64,000 bases of DNA from Alkalihalobacillus sp. TS-13. Lineage in GTDB: Bacteria; Bacillota; Bacilli; Bacillales; Fictibacillaceae. This document shows positions 6,976 to 14,850 of this stretch, in pieces (the first letter of the stretch is position 1; every line of letters begins with the position of its first letter). The notes beneath the pieces were generated by a model, which was not told the DNA's origin, did not search any database, and was given only the letters and a program-made list of their open reading frames with translations. A program made the position numbers and the translations under genes. The stretch covers positions 2,604,001-2,668,000 of the forward strand of contig NZ_JAHKSI010000001.1 in assembly GCF_019720915.1 (NCBI RefSeq). Reading direction: 5' to 3'.

Positions 6976-8880
6976 TTATTTTGTAATTTCAATGACGTTT
7001 GTTTCGCCTTGATTAATCGTTCCAGATTTCTTCAACTCGACTCTTTCACTCTCATCCAGATTAGTGAAGATGATCGGTGTAACGGTAGATTTTGCATTCT
7101 TTTGAAGATAGCCTAGGTTCAACTCCAGTAATTTTTGCCCTTGTTTCACTTCATCACCAACTTTGACATAGGCCTGGAATCCTTCACCATTCAACTCTAC
7201 TGTATCCAACCCAACATGTATCAGGATTTCATAGCCATTTTTCGATTCAATGCCGATCGCATGTTTTGTCGGGAACAGATTGATAACTTTTCCATCGACT
7301 GGAGAGATGACCGTTTTTCCGGTCGGTACAACCGCAAAACCGTCTCCCATCATCCGTTCAGAAAACGTCGGGTCATCCACATCGGTAATCGGAATGATTC
7401 GTCCCTCAATTGGCGTGGCAAAATCATTTTCACCAAAGGCCGATCTAGCAGATGATTTTCCGACATCAACGGCAACCGATTCTTGAGGAAGCCTCTCTTC
7501 ATTGGCTGCCATTTGACGCTGCATGGCGGTGGCAACGAACTCGACATTCGTACCGACAACTACCTGGAGATTTCTCCGGTCAATTTTCATAACCCCTTTT
7601 GCTCCGTGTCTTTTCAATGCCTGTTCATCAATTGCGTTCATATCTGCAATATTTAATCGAAGACGGGTTGCACAGCTGTCAATCGATTGGATATTTGATT
7701 TACCACCCAGTGCTTTGATGAAGTGGTAAGCCATATCTTCATATTTGTCACCAGAATCAACCTTAACGGGACCATCAACGTCAGCCATGTCCTCATCATC
7801 TTCACGACCCGGTGTTTTCAGATCCAATGCCTTGATAAGGAAATAGAATACGACAAAATAAATGGCTGCATATATAAGACCAACGATGAACAATAGCCAC
7901 GGCCGCTGGGCAAGTCCGAAATTCAGAATGTAGTCGATAGCACCTGCGGAAAACCCGAATCCATGATGGATGTCCAACGCGTACGTAACCACCATTGCAC
8001 TACCAGTCAATAAAGCATGCACGCCATATAAAATAGGTGATAAGAACATGAAAGAGAACTCAATCGGTTCTGTAATACCTGTCAGGAAGGAAGTGAAGGC
8101 AATCCCGACTAACAATCCGGTGACCGCTTTTTTCTTTTCCTTTTTAGCAGCAGCAATCATTGCAAAACATGCTGCAGGGAGACCGAACATCATGATCGGG
8201 AAGAAGCCAGTCATGAATATTCCTGCTTCTGGATCACCTGCAAAGAAACGATGCAGATCACCAGTCGCTCCGTTATATTCGCCAAATACGAACCAGACGA
8301 GACTATTGATAACATGGTGCAGACCGATCGGAATGAGTAATCGGTTGAGAACCCCATAGATTCCGACGCCTGCTGCCCCTGCATCGATGATCCATTGACC
8401 AATTGCATTGATGCCATCCTGGATTGGAGGCCACACGAATCCGAAAAGACCTGCCAGTACAACCATCACCCCAGCCGTGATGATGGGTACAAATCGTCTT
8501 CCTCCAAAGAAGGCGAGGTAATCTGGTAATTTTATATCATGAAAACGATTGTAAAGCAATCCAGCTATGACCCCAGATAAAATACCCCCGAGGAAAGCCA
8601 TATTGATTTCTTCATTAATGGCTTTTGTCCCTTCTGTCAACACGAAAAAAGCGACCGCACCCGCTAATCCGGCAGCGCCATTCGAGTCTTTGGATAACCC
8701 GATTGCTACTCCAATCGCGAAAAGAAGTGGCAGATGGGCAAAAATAGCATTACCAGAAGCTGCAATAAACGGGATCCCTAATAAATCATCTTGTCCCAAA
8801 CGTAAAAGTAATGCCGCTGCGGGCATGATGGCAATCGGCAGCATCAATGCCCTACCGATTCTTTGCAAAAATCCTAACAT
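6976..8880 (-). CDS. nagE: PTS transporter subunit EIICBA, N-acetylglucosamine type
   Basis: Imports and phosphorylates GlcNAc to GlcNAc-6-P using HPr. Domain order is IIC (1-360, about ten membrane segments, with GITEPIEFSFMF and IPIGLHHVINSL), IIB (about 385-470, phosphocysteine in SIDSCATRLRL near residue 402) and IIA (about 495-634, phosphohistidine in ILIHVGLDTVEL near residue 555). This order and sequence match NagE of enterobacteria; Bacillus NagP usually lacks IIA, and MurP is IIBC only. The start is ATG 8880, 7 nt after GGAGG; a TTG six bases upstream is not needed. A perfect dyad TGAAAT-AAA-ATTTCA lies 108 bp upstream. It sits next to the NamZ/MurR unit, fitting uptake of sugars released from peptidoglycan. 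Specificity for GlcNAc over MurNAc is inferred from similarity. Confidence 0.9.
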   Translation of the reverse strand: MLGFLQRIGRALMLPIAIMPAAALLLRLGQDDLLGIPFIAASGNAIFAHLPLLFAIGVAIGLSKDSNGAAGLAGAVAFFVLTEGTKAINEEINMAFLGGILSGVIAGLLYNRFHDIKLPDYLAFFGGRRFVPIITAGVMVVLAGLFGFVWPPIQDGINAIGQWIIDAGAAGVGIYGVLNRLLIPIGLHHVINSLVWFVFGEYNGATGDLHRFFAGDPEAGIFMTGFFPIMMFGLPAACFAMIAAAKKEKKKAVTGLLVGIAFTSFLTGITEPIEFSFMFLSPILYGVHALLTGSAMVVTYALDIHHGFGFSAGAIDYILNFGLAQRPWLLFIVGLIYAAIYFVVFYFLIKALDLKTPGREDDEDMADVDGPVKVDSGDKYEDMAYHFIKALGGKSNIQSIDSCATRLRLNIADMNAIDEQALKRHGAKGVMKIDRRNLQVVVGTNVEFVATAMQRQMAANEERLPQESVAVDVGKSSARSAFGENDFATPIEGRIIPITDVDDPTFSERMMGDGFAVVPTGKTVISPVDGKVINLFPTKHAIGIESKNGYEILIHVGLDTVELNGEGFQAYVKVGDEVKQGQKLLELNLGYLQKNAKSTVTPIIFTNLDESERVELKKSGTINQGETNVIEITK

Positions 8881-8987
8881 AAACAATCCTCCTTATATTT
8901 TTAAAATTTTCTGAAACCTTTTCATACATAGATATATCAAAAAAACGCCTCCAATTGTTTCAAAATTTTATAAATAGGATAAAAGTA

Positions 8988-9002
8988 TGAAATAAAATTT
9001 CA
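8988..9002. promoter_or_regulatory. Candidate MurR/RpiR operator before the PTS gene
   Basis: Perfect 15-bp inverted repeat TGAAAT-AAA-ATTTCA. On the minus strand it ends about 12 bp before a possible -10 (TATAAA), so a bound repressor would block the -35 region. The same dyad with one mismatch occurs twice before the serine hydrolase-namZ-murR unit. Confidence 0.55.
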
Positions 9003-9021
9003 GGTTAGTTAATAAAGTTTC

Positions 9022-9084
9022 GAGGGGATCATGAGCAATTACGAGGCAATCTTGAGCAATTCCAAGACTATCTTGAACAAATGT
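9022..9084. repeat. 21-bp period array, GAGCAATT family (three units)
   Basis: Units start at 9022, 9043 and 9064, exactly 21 bp apart, each with a core (A/C)TCNTGA(G/A)CAA(T/A)T. The same family occurs in reverse orientation with the same period at 21327-21390. It lies between the PTS promoter and the end of the next gene. Confidence 0.75.
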
Positions 9085-9089
9085 AGCCT

Positions 9090-9130
9090 TAAAAGAAGAG
9101 GAACTGACATTAAAAAACGTCAGTTCCTCT
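9090..9130 (-). terminator. Intrinsic terminator overlapping the end of the small membrane protein gene
   Basis: An 11-bp perfect stem GAGGAACTGAC / GTCAGTTCCTC (9119-9129 with 9098-9108 on the minus strand), followed by TTCTTTTAAG. The upstream arm is coding sequence and the stop codon lies in the loop. Confidence 0.8.
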
Positions 9131-9409
9131 ATATAGATGTTTTTTCGCCTTCGAGATTTTATGGCAATCTCTTATTGAGATGACTTTATCTGCTGATGAG
9201 CGTGATATTAAAAATAAAGCTCGTTTTCTCCAGAAAAACTTCCGATAGTCTCCGAAAATATATATTAAAATCGTGAAAAATAAAATTGGTATACTTGCAA
9301 TCAAGTATAACGTAAGTGGGTGTTCTGTTTGGTCCACTGTCGTTTGTGCAAATGCTGCATTACTCAAGATAAACCAAAAGAACGGTACACTAAGTATGAT
9401 TTTTCCCAT
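9110..9409 (-). CDS. Small membrane protein of unknown function
   Basis: 99 residues. An N-terminal signal-like segment (GKIILSVPFFWFILSNAAFAQT) with a possible cleavage after AFA is followed by a short outside stretch, a second membrane segment (LYLIASIPILFFTILIYIF) and a basic cytoplasmic tail (DYRKFFWRKRALF). I chose ATG 9409 because AAGGGG lies 9 nt upstream; the upstream ATG at 9418 touches that site. I do not recognise the family. It stands alone between the PTS gene and a divergent gene and ends inside its own terminator hairpin, which supports it being a real transcript. Confidence 0.6.
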   Translation of the reverse strand: MGKIILSVPFFWFILSNAAFAQTTVDQTEHPLTLYLIASIPILFFTILIYIFGDYRKFFWRKRALFLISRSSADKVISIRDCHKISKAKKHLYRGTDVF

Positions 9410-9713
9410 ACATAACATCCCCTTCGTTCATCTATTTCAGCAATATTTTACTCCCTTTTAGATAAAAAAGATATGACGAAACACAATTTCCGAAAAAATA
9501 AAGTCTTATATTTATATGAAAATTTCTTATTCATTCCTTTTTTACATACAATTAGGAAGTCTCCTCTTTCCTTTTTCAAAAGTCTGGAGTTAGACCTAAT
9601 AAACGGACACGGAAAATTGACACTTCGTCTCTTTCAAAATAATTCTTTCTGGCAAAAATCTCTCCTTTTCATACTATAGAAGTGAATCTTCATTAGAATT
9701 GGGGAGGTAACTT
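9410..9713. other. Divergent intergenic region, 304 bp
   Basis: A/T-rich spacer between the small membrane protein and the LSm-like gene. It contains a lone AAACGGACAC fragment (9601-9610) of the GGACA repeat family and a TTGACA (9617-9622) that lacks a convincing -10 at 17 bp. No gene seen. Confidence 0.5.
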
Positions 9714-9974
9714 TTGAAGGAGTATATCTATCACCAATGTTTATACCATGTTGAAAAGCCTGTTATGATCACGACTTATGACAAAAAAGCTTATATTGGG
9801 GTCATCAAAAAAGTGGATTCTGAAAAGGTCTACTTACAACCATTTGAAGAAAGAGATGGTCGGTTCTTTCCATTACTAGGGGCTGGACTAATCGGTTTGG
9901 GTCTCGGAGCTATTGCTGGAGTAACCCTTTTTAGACCACCATACCCATACCCACCTTATGGATATGGGTGGTAA
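9714..9974 (+). CDS. Small LSm-like protein with hydrophobic and Pro/Tyr-rich tail
   Basis: 86 residues. Residues 12-45 (KPVMITTYDKKAYIGVIKKVDSEKVYLQPF, shown here in part: MITTYDKKAYIGVIKKV) look like the Sm1 strand-turn-strand pattern of Hfq/LSm folds common in small Bacillus proteins. Residues 53-75 are Gly- and Leu-rich and could cross a membrane, and the tail PPYPYPPYGYGW is Pro/Tyr-rich as in some coat or surface proteins. The start is TTG 9714, fixed by GGGGAGG 6 nt upstream; there is no ATG alternative. It is followed by an 85-bp repeat whose hairpin can serve as its terminator. No function is known to me. Confidence 0.7.
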   Translation: MKEYIYHQCLYHVEKPVMITTYDKKAYIGVIKKVDSEKVYLQPFEERDGRFFPLLGAGLIGLGLGAIAGVTLFRPPYPYPPYGYGW

Positions 9975-10061
9975 AGAAAACTTGGCAAAGCTAAGCCTTG
10001 GCGCAGGCTGAGCCTTAGTTGCGCTTATACTGAAGAAAGTATTTTTATACTTTCTTTAAGT
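9974..10061. repeat. 85-bp interspersed element, copy B
   Basis: Close match to the copy at 966-1051 over the whole length. It begins at the stop codon of the LSm-like gene and ends with hairpin AAGAAAGTAT-TTTT-ATACTTTCTT (10033-10056), which should terminate that gene. Confidence 0.85.
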
Positions 10062-10069
10062 GTAAACCT

Positions 10070-10103
10070 AAAATGTCTCATTGCTAATGTAGTGAGACAT
10101 TTT
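10070..10103. terminator. Bidirectional intrinsic terminator between convergent genes
   Basis: Perfect 11-bp stem AAAATGTCTCA / TGAGACATTTT with a 12-nt loop. T-rich ends on both strands can stop both the helicase (minus) and the LSm-like gene (plus). Confidence 0.8.
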
Positions 10104-10151
10104 CCAATAAAAATTCGCGGTAATTTGATCTTCTCGATGGTTTTAAAATCG

Positions 10152-11354
10152 TCATCTTTTTTTTCGAGTGCTTTGTTTCCTATTGTTAGCGTCGTAAGAC
10201 ATTTCTCTGGGTAACCTCTTAGATGAAGGTTGGCTACCAGGTTTAACAACGACTTCCATCCGCTCAATTCTTTTATCAATTGCATTTTCAATCATTGCTA
10301 AAGCCTTCTCATCTTTTGGAGCGATGAAAGTGATTGCCATTCCTTTTTCCCCTGCTCTTCCCGTTCTGCCGATCCTATGGATATAGCTCTCCACGTCCTG
10401 TGGTACATCATAGTTAAAGATGTGGGAAACTCCTTCGACATCAAGACCTCGCGCGGCCACATCTGTTGCAATCAGTAGATGGACTTCCCCATTACGGAAC
10501 CGTTGCATAACGTCTTCGCGCTTCGCTTGTGATAATCCGCCATGCAGCTCATCCGTCAGGTACCCTTTCTCCGATAAAGCAGTGTAAAGTTTGCTAACCC
10601 GCCGCTGCGTCCTGCAAAAAATGATCGCCAGAATCGGGTGCGTTTCCTTTACGACCTTCAAGAGGGCACTTTGCTTTTGACGGTCAGTGGTCTCTACAAC
10701 ATATTGTTGGATTTCCTCAACCGTCTTCCCTTTCGTGTTTACCTTGATCTGTTTTGGTGATCGCATATAGCGGTTCGCAAGCTGCCGTATATCATCAGGC
10801 ATCGTTGCTGAAAAAAGGGCTGTCTGCCTTAATTCAGATGTCTGATCAATGATTGTTGCAACATCTTCTAAGAAACCGATATGCAGCATCTGGTCCGCTT
10901 CATCAAGAATAAGCATCGATACGTGTGAAAAATCAATTGTCCCGCGTCGTACATGATCGAGGATTCGTCCTGGCGTCCCAATCACGATATGGACGCTTCC
11001 CTCAAGCTTGTGGATCTGTTGAATCACATCCTGTCCACCATACACTGCTAAAACATTGATGTCTTCATCTTCAGTAAGTTTGTACAGCTCTTGCGTGACT
11101 TGCAAAGCCAACTCTCTCGTCGGCATGATGATCAAGCCCTGGATGACCGCTTCATCTGGATCGATTTTTTCAAGCATCGGTAGGAGGAACGCCATGGTTT
11201 TTCCTGAACCTGTCTGAGCTTGGGCGACGATATCATCCCCGCTTTTTAATAAAGGAATCGACTCTGTCTGTATTCGTGTCGGATTTGTGATCCCTTGCTG
11301 TTCAAGCTTTTTTATATAGTTGGTTGATAACCCTAGTACTCTGAAGTCTTTCAT
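10152..11354 (-). CDS. DEAD-box ATP-dependent RNA helicase
   Basis: Unwinds RNA duplexes; family members work in ribosome assembly and mRNA decay. All motifs are present: Q motif (GITNPTRIQTESIPLL), I AQTGSGKT, Ia PTRELALQV, Ib GTPGRILDH, II DEAD, III SAT, IV IIFCRTQRR, V ATDVAARGLDV and VI HRIGRTGRAGEKG. The tail is short and basic (SSKRLPREM..STRKKR) with no DbpA-type RNA-binding domain, so it is a minimal-core enzyme of about 400 residues. I chose ATG 11354 because GGTGGTAAT precedes it; ATG 11366 would add four residues but has only a weak site. Its stop is followed by a bidirectional terminator. The closest Bacillus paralogue cannot be chosen by eye. Confidence 0.93.
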   Translation of the reverse strand: MKDFRVLGLSTNYIKKLEQQGITNPTRIQTESIPLLKSGDDIVAQAQTGSGKTMAFLLPMLEKIDPDEAVIQGLIIMPTRELALQVTQELYKLTEDEDINVLAVYGGQDVIQQIHKLEGSVHIVIGTPGRILDHVRRGTIDFSHVSMLILDEADQMLHIGFLEDVATIIDQTSELRQTALFSATMPDDIRQLANRYMRSPKQIKVNTKGKTVEEIQQYVVETTDRQKQSALLKVVKETHPILAIIFCRTQRRVSKLYTALSEKGYLTDELHGGLSQAKREDVMQRFRNGEVHLLIATDVAARGLDVEGVSHIFNYDVPQDVESYIHRIGRTGRAGEKGMAITFIAPKDEKALAMIENAIDKRIERMEVVVKPGSQPSSKRLPREMSYDANNRKQSTRKKR

Positions 11355-11374
11355 AATTACCACCATGCTTTCTG

Positions 11375-12031
11375 TTAGAACCAGCTGTTCTTCTGCTTTT
11401 TCTTTTCGGTCTTCGGGAATATAAAATAAGATAATGTAATGAGGATATCGATAATAACAACCAATGTCCAGATTCCCGTCACTTGTGCGGCAACGCGATG
11501 TTCAAACAGTCCATTTCTCACCAAATTATCAATCGTATCCCCTGTTCCCTCAGAACTGAATAATGTACTGAAATCCCTGAACGGCATATTCAATGAAAGA
11601 ACGAAAATGACAGCGGCATATAATAAGACATGTATGACAAGGCCTTTCAACTGATGGACTGCATGCTTCATTCCGTACTGTTGTTCACTAAAATCCTCTG
11701 GCTCAAGCGGTTCGCCCTTCAGCTTTTTGATAGTCCTCTTGATAAAACGATCCAGCTTTTTGAAATCATTCTTTCCGAATGTCAACGCGTAGATCAGGAA
11801 AGCCGTAATGACAACCTGGAAAGTATCGAACTCGCCAGTATTCCTATAATCGATGATACCGATCATCAATAGCCATATATCACTGACTAACCAGATCACA
11901 ATCAAGTATTTACTCAGCTTCTCCAAATTGAATAGGTAGCGGACGAGTAAGAATCCGATGACACTACCCCAAAAAATGATCTCACCAACTATGAAAAATA
12001 GCCATTTATATTCCGATATGAATTCGACCAT
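11375..12031 (-). CDS. Integral membrane protein of unknown function
   Basis: 218 residues with about five membrane segments (WLFFIVGEIIFWGSVIGFLLV, YLIVIWLVSDIWLLMIGII, FQVVITAFLIYALTF, GLVIHVLLYAAVIFVLSL, TGIWTLVVIIDILITLSYFI; some quoted in part). Between the third and fourth lies a basic cytoplasmic loop (KKLDRFIKRTIKKLKG). I chose ATG 12031 because GGGGGATAGG lies just upstream; the upstream ATG at 12046 has no site. It is 20 bp upstream of the helicase on the same strand, so the two are probably co-transcribed. I do not recognise the family beyond a Bacillus membrane protein. Confidence 0.7.
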   Translation of the reverse strand: MVEFISEYKWLFFIVGEIIFWGSVIGFLLVRYLFNLEKLSKYLIVIWLVSDIWLLMIGIIDYRNTGEFDTFQVVITAFLIYALTFGKNDFKKLDRFIKRTIKKLKGEPLEPEDFSEQQYGMKHAVHQLKGLVIHVLLYAAVIFVLSLNMPFRDFSTLFSSEGTGDTIDNLVRNGLFEHRVAAQVTGIWTLVVIIDILITLSYFIFPKTEKKKQKNSWF

Positions 12032-12108
12032 TTGCCTATCCCCCATATGCTGTTTTTTTCCATTAATCCTATGCTACTTAACAACACAGGTTTTGGCAAT
12101 GGTCAATT

Positions 12109-13047
12109 CTAATCGGATAAACTTCTCCATAGATAAAAAACGGCATATGCTTCCCAGTTTTCCCAGCGTGAAAAAAGTTCTCGGATTTCTTCAGGTGCAG
12201 GCTTCGTTTGTCTTCCAAGACGTTTTTTCAAAGCATTCTGCAATCCGGCATCTCCAATCGGAAAAGCAGATCGATCACGTAGACACCGCATCATGACGTA
12301 ATGAGCCGACCAGGGACCGATTCCGCGAATAGCCAGCAAGGTCTTTTCTGCTTGTTGAAAATCCTCTAAAAGCGATTGCTTATCCAAATGACCATTTGCT
12401 ATCAGCTCAGCGATACCAATGATGTATTCCGCTTTCCTTCCAGTGAACTGCAGTTTTTTCAAATCTTCAACTGAAACAGAAGTGATTGTTTTTGGATCTG
12501 GAAATTTCCAAAACAATCGCTCATTCCACTCCACACTCTTTCCGTAAGCTTCAACAAACCGCCTTTTTACCGTATAAGCAAACGGAAGATTCACCTGCTG
12601 CCCGATCACTGACCAGCAAAACGCCTCGAATAAATCAGGGACACCGATCACTCGGAGACCAGAATACTTGTGTACCAATTCACTTAATAGGGGATCCTCT
12701 TCAGCCATTTCATAAAATGGGTTCAGGTCGGTTCTAAGATCGAACCATTCTACAATGTAATCTGCAACCTGCTGATAGGTTTTTGCTGAGTCAGGTGCAT
12801 CCTTCACAAAATCAATCTGGATGGTATCCTCTTCGTTTTCACTGATTTCAATGATCATTGTTTTTTCTTCGAATTGGAGCAGCTTATACAGCTTTTCATC
12901 CTCGACCAGATGCATGCATTCCGCAGGCGATCTTCTCAGATAATGCAGTGTTTCGGCAAAACTGAATTCTCGTGGAGGCTGAATCATGATTTGCTTCAAC
13001 TCTTGATCAAAATTGAAAGCGTGCATGTCCTTGTGTCGTGTAATCAT
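12109..13047 (-). CDS. alkA: DNA-3-methyladenine glycosylase II (AlkA, HhH-GPD)
   Basis: Base-excision glycosylase removing alkylated bases. An AlkA-type N-terminal domain (1-110) precedes the HhH-GPD domain with FCWSVIGQQVNLPFA (IGQQ signature), hairpin LLAIRGIGPWSAHYV and the downstream catalytic Asp in FPIGDAGLQ. 312 residues, normal length. I chose ATG 13047 because GGAGGGG lies 4 nt upstream; an open frame continues to 13092 but only inside the upstream gene. It overlaps the end of the methyltransferase gene by 41 bp, so it is the third gene of an ada-type repair operon, as AdaA/AdaB/AlkA are linked in B. subtilis. Expression is probably controlled by the methylated AdaA protein. Confidence 0.9.
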   Translation of the reverse strand: MITRHKDMHAFNFDQELKQIMIQPPREFSFAETLHYLRRSPAECMHLVEDEKLYKLLQFEEKTMIIEISENEEDTIQIDFVKDAPDSAKTYQQVADYIVEWFDLRTDLNPFYEMAEEDPLLSELVHKYSGLRVIGVPDLFEAFCWSVIGQQVNLPFAYTVKRRFVEAYGKSVEWNERLFWKFPDPKTITSVSVEDLKKLQFTGRKAEYIIGIAELIANGHLDKQSLLEDFQQAEKTLLAIRGIGPWSAHYVMMRCLRDRSAFPIGDAGLQNALKKRLGRQTKPAPEEIRELFSRWENWEAYAVFYLWRSLSD

Positions 13048-13555
13048 GGAACCCCTCCAGTCGAAGCAATCTTTCTTTGATCTGCAAGCCACCCCTGAAC
13101 CCTGTCAATGCAGCATTTTTTCCGATCACCCGGTGACAAGGAGTGATGATTGGAATCGGATTCGCTCCGTTTGCTGTTCCGACCGCCCGAACTGCCTTTG
13201 GATTGTCCAAAGCCTCGGCAATCTCTGAATAGCTGCGAATTTGACCATACGGAATCTGTGTCAATTGGTTCCATACAGAGGTTTGAAAAGCTGTCCCTCT
13301 GAAATCGAGCGGTACATCGAATTCTTGTCGTACTCCATCCAGATATTCGTTTAATTGGTTGGCATATGGGGAAATGACCCCCTCATCCTCAACGAATACG
13401 GCATCAGGAATCTGTTTTTCCATCCATGTTGTCATTGTTTCAAAATTCTCCGACGGCCAGGTGATTTTACACAGTCCTTTATCGGTAGCAGCAAGAAAAA
13501 GCTGCTCGTTTTGGAACGTCGGATGTGTGAATGAACTCCAATACACTGTTGTCAT
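13007..13555 (-). CDS. adaB: Methylated-DNA-protein-cysteine methyltransferase (AdaB/Ogt)
   Basis: Suicide repair protein that moves methyl groups from O6-methylguanine to its own cysteine. The acceptor motif PCHRVIG and the DNA-binding helix motif RAVGTANGANP are both present, as is the FQTSVWNQLTQIPYGQIRSY segment. 182 residues, usual length. The start ATG overlaps the adaA stop (ATGA, 13552-13555), showing translational coupling. It also overlaps alkA at its other end. The symbol adaB is chosen because it follows adaA; ogt would be equivalent. Confidence 0.92.
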   Translation of the reverse strand: MTTVYWSSFTHPTFQNEQLFLAATDKGLCKITWPSENFETMTTWMEKQIPDAVFVEDEGVISPYANQLNEYLDGVRQEFDVPLDFRGTAFQTSVWNQLTQIPYGQIRSYSEIAEALDNPKAVRAVGTANGANPIPIITPCHRVIGKNAALTGFRGGLQIKERLLRLEGFHDYTTQGHARFQF

Positions 13556-14136
13556 CGTTTTCTCCTCCCATTGGAAAGTTGATTTTTCGACCTATATTCA
13601 ATCGGTGTACAACCTGTCGTCTTTTTAAAAACAGATGAGAAGTGCGAAACGCTGCTGTACCCTACATGTTTTGCAACCTCTGAGATTGAGGTGTTGTGAT
13701 CTGACAGTAAGTCTTTTGCTTTCTCCATCCTTTTCTGGACAAGCATCTTTGAAGGAGTCGTACCAGTCATCCGTTTGAAGACTCGTTGGAGATGGTATGG
13801 ACTCATCATCAGCGCTGTGGCCATGCGATCCAGCGTCAGGTTTTGTGCAAAATCTTTTTCAATCATTGTATTCACCCTTTGGACGATTTCAGCATCAGGA
13901 CCAAGTTTACTCGGATTTTCAGGCCGACACCGTTTACAAGGACGGAATCCTGCCTCTTGTACTTCTTCTATACTTTTAAAAACCCTGACGTTTTCCGGTT
14001 TTGGTGTCCTTGAACGACAGGACGGTCTGCAAAAGATTCCAGTCGTGACGATGCCGACATAATATTGGCCGTCATATCGGGTATCACGTTTTAAGATTGT
14101 TTCATAAACCGATTTAAAGATTTTTTCTGAGTCCAT
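13552..14136 (-). CDS. adaA: AdaA: methylphosphotriester-DNA methyltransferase and AraC-type activator
   Basis: Senses methyl phosphotriesters in DNA by methylating a zinc-bound cysteine and then activates the ada operon. The N-terminal Ada zinc domain shows GIFCRPSCRSR and GFRPCKRCRPE (four Cys ligands, C-x3-C and C-x2-C). The C-terminal AraC helix-turn-helix spans about 95-190 (LTLDRMATALMMSPYHLQR, SISEVAKHVGYSSVSHFS in part). There is no methyltransferase domain for O6-methylguanine; that activity is in the next gene, the Bacillus arrangement. Start ATG 14136 behind GGGAGGGAG. It is the first gene of the adaA-adaB-alkA unit and is probably autoactivated. Confidence 0.93.
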   Translation of the reverse strand: MDSEKIFKSVYETILKRDTRYDGQYYVGIVTTGIFCRPSCRSRTPKPENVRVFKSIEEVQEAGFRPCKRCRPENPSKLGPDAEIVQRVNTMIEKDFAQNLTLDRMATALMMSPYHLQRVFKRMTGTTPSKMLVQKRMEKAKDLLSDHNTSISEVAKHVGYSSVSHFSSVFKKTTGCTPIEYRSKNQLSNGRRKR

Positions 14137-14309
14137 CCATACTCCCTCCCTTTCTTACTTTGATTATAAACCACCCGCTTATTCCTGATAACACTTCCTG
14201 AATAGGACAGCAAAAAAACGACAGCGGAGGTATAAATAGATTTTTTTACATGTACAATTACAATTATTAACAAAAAGAATAGATATGGGGGAAACAAGAT
14301 GCTTGTTTG

Positions 14310-14558
14310 TTGATTTCAGGTGAAATTCACGAGACTCCTGCGGGAACAGCGAGCCAGGCGAGACCCCGCACCCTTTTAAAGGATCTTCGACTAAAAGCCA
14401 CCACGTCCTGTGGTGATCGTCGAAGCCAGCATAAGGAATGCTCCTTAAGAAATTTCCTCGCAGACACGAAAATGATTTCATTTTTGTGTTGACATCCTGT
14501 GCAAGTGAGGAGACTTGCGGCTCGCCCTCGGAAAGGGAGGGCATTTTGCTGAAATCAA
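14310..14558. repeat. Modular intergenic element, full copy with 8-bp inverted termini
   Basis: A 249-bp element bounded by perfect inverted 8-mers TTGATTTC (14310-14317) and GAAATCAA (14551-14558). Modules in order: GAGACTCCTGCGGGAACAGC, GCGAGACCCCGCA, a hairpin module CTTCGACTAAAAGCCACC..GGTGATCGTCGAAG, CAGACACGAAAATGATTTC, CATCCTGTGCAAGTGAGGAG and a right end GCGGCTCGCC..GAAAGGGAGG. Open frames across it are not genes. Bases 14137-14309 and 14559-14830 around it hold no gene that I can see. Confidence 0.85.
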
Positions 14559-14850
14559 TATTAAAACGAACAGAACTTTTAAACAACTTTCCTACCATCC
14601 TCCTAAAATTACTTCAAACTTCGAGGCACCCCTTTCCTTTTCGACAACAATATCAACCTCATGAATTTATTAAACGATTTATTTCCTCCGCAATACCCAC
14701 TTAACTACAATATTTCCTACCATTAGTATGTCAGGCATACGCATATTTTGACATAAATTTCATCCTTTTCCAGTTAAACTATTTCGTAACACGAAAGAAA
14801 GGAGTGCAAATCGTAAACTTCTAAACTATTTGGAGGTGTCTATCATACGA

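Noticed and set aside
14179-14598. Minus-strand open frame of 139 codons
   Set aside because: It runs through the modular intergenic element (14310-14558); similar frames occur in other copies by chance and lack a start signal.
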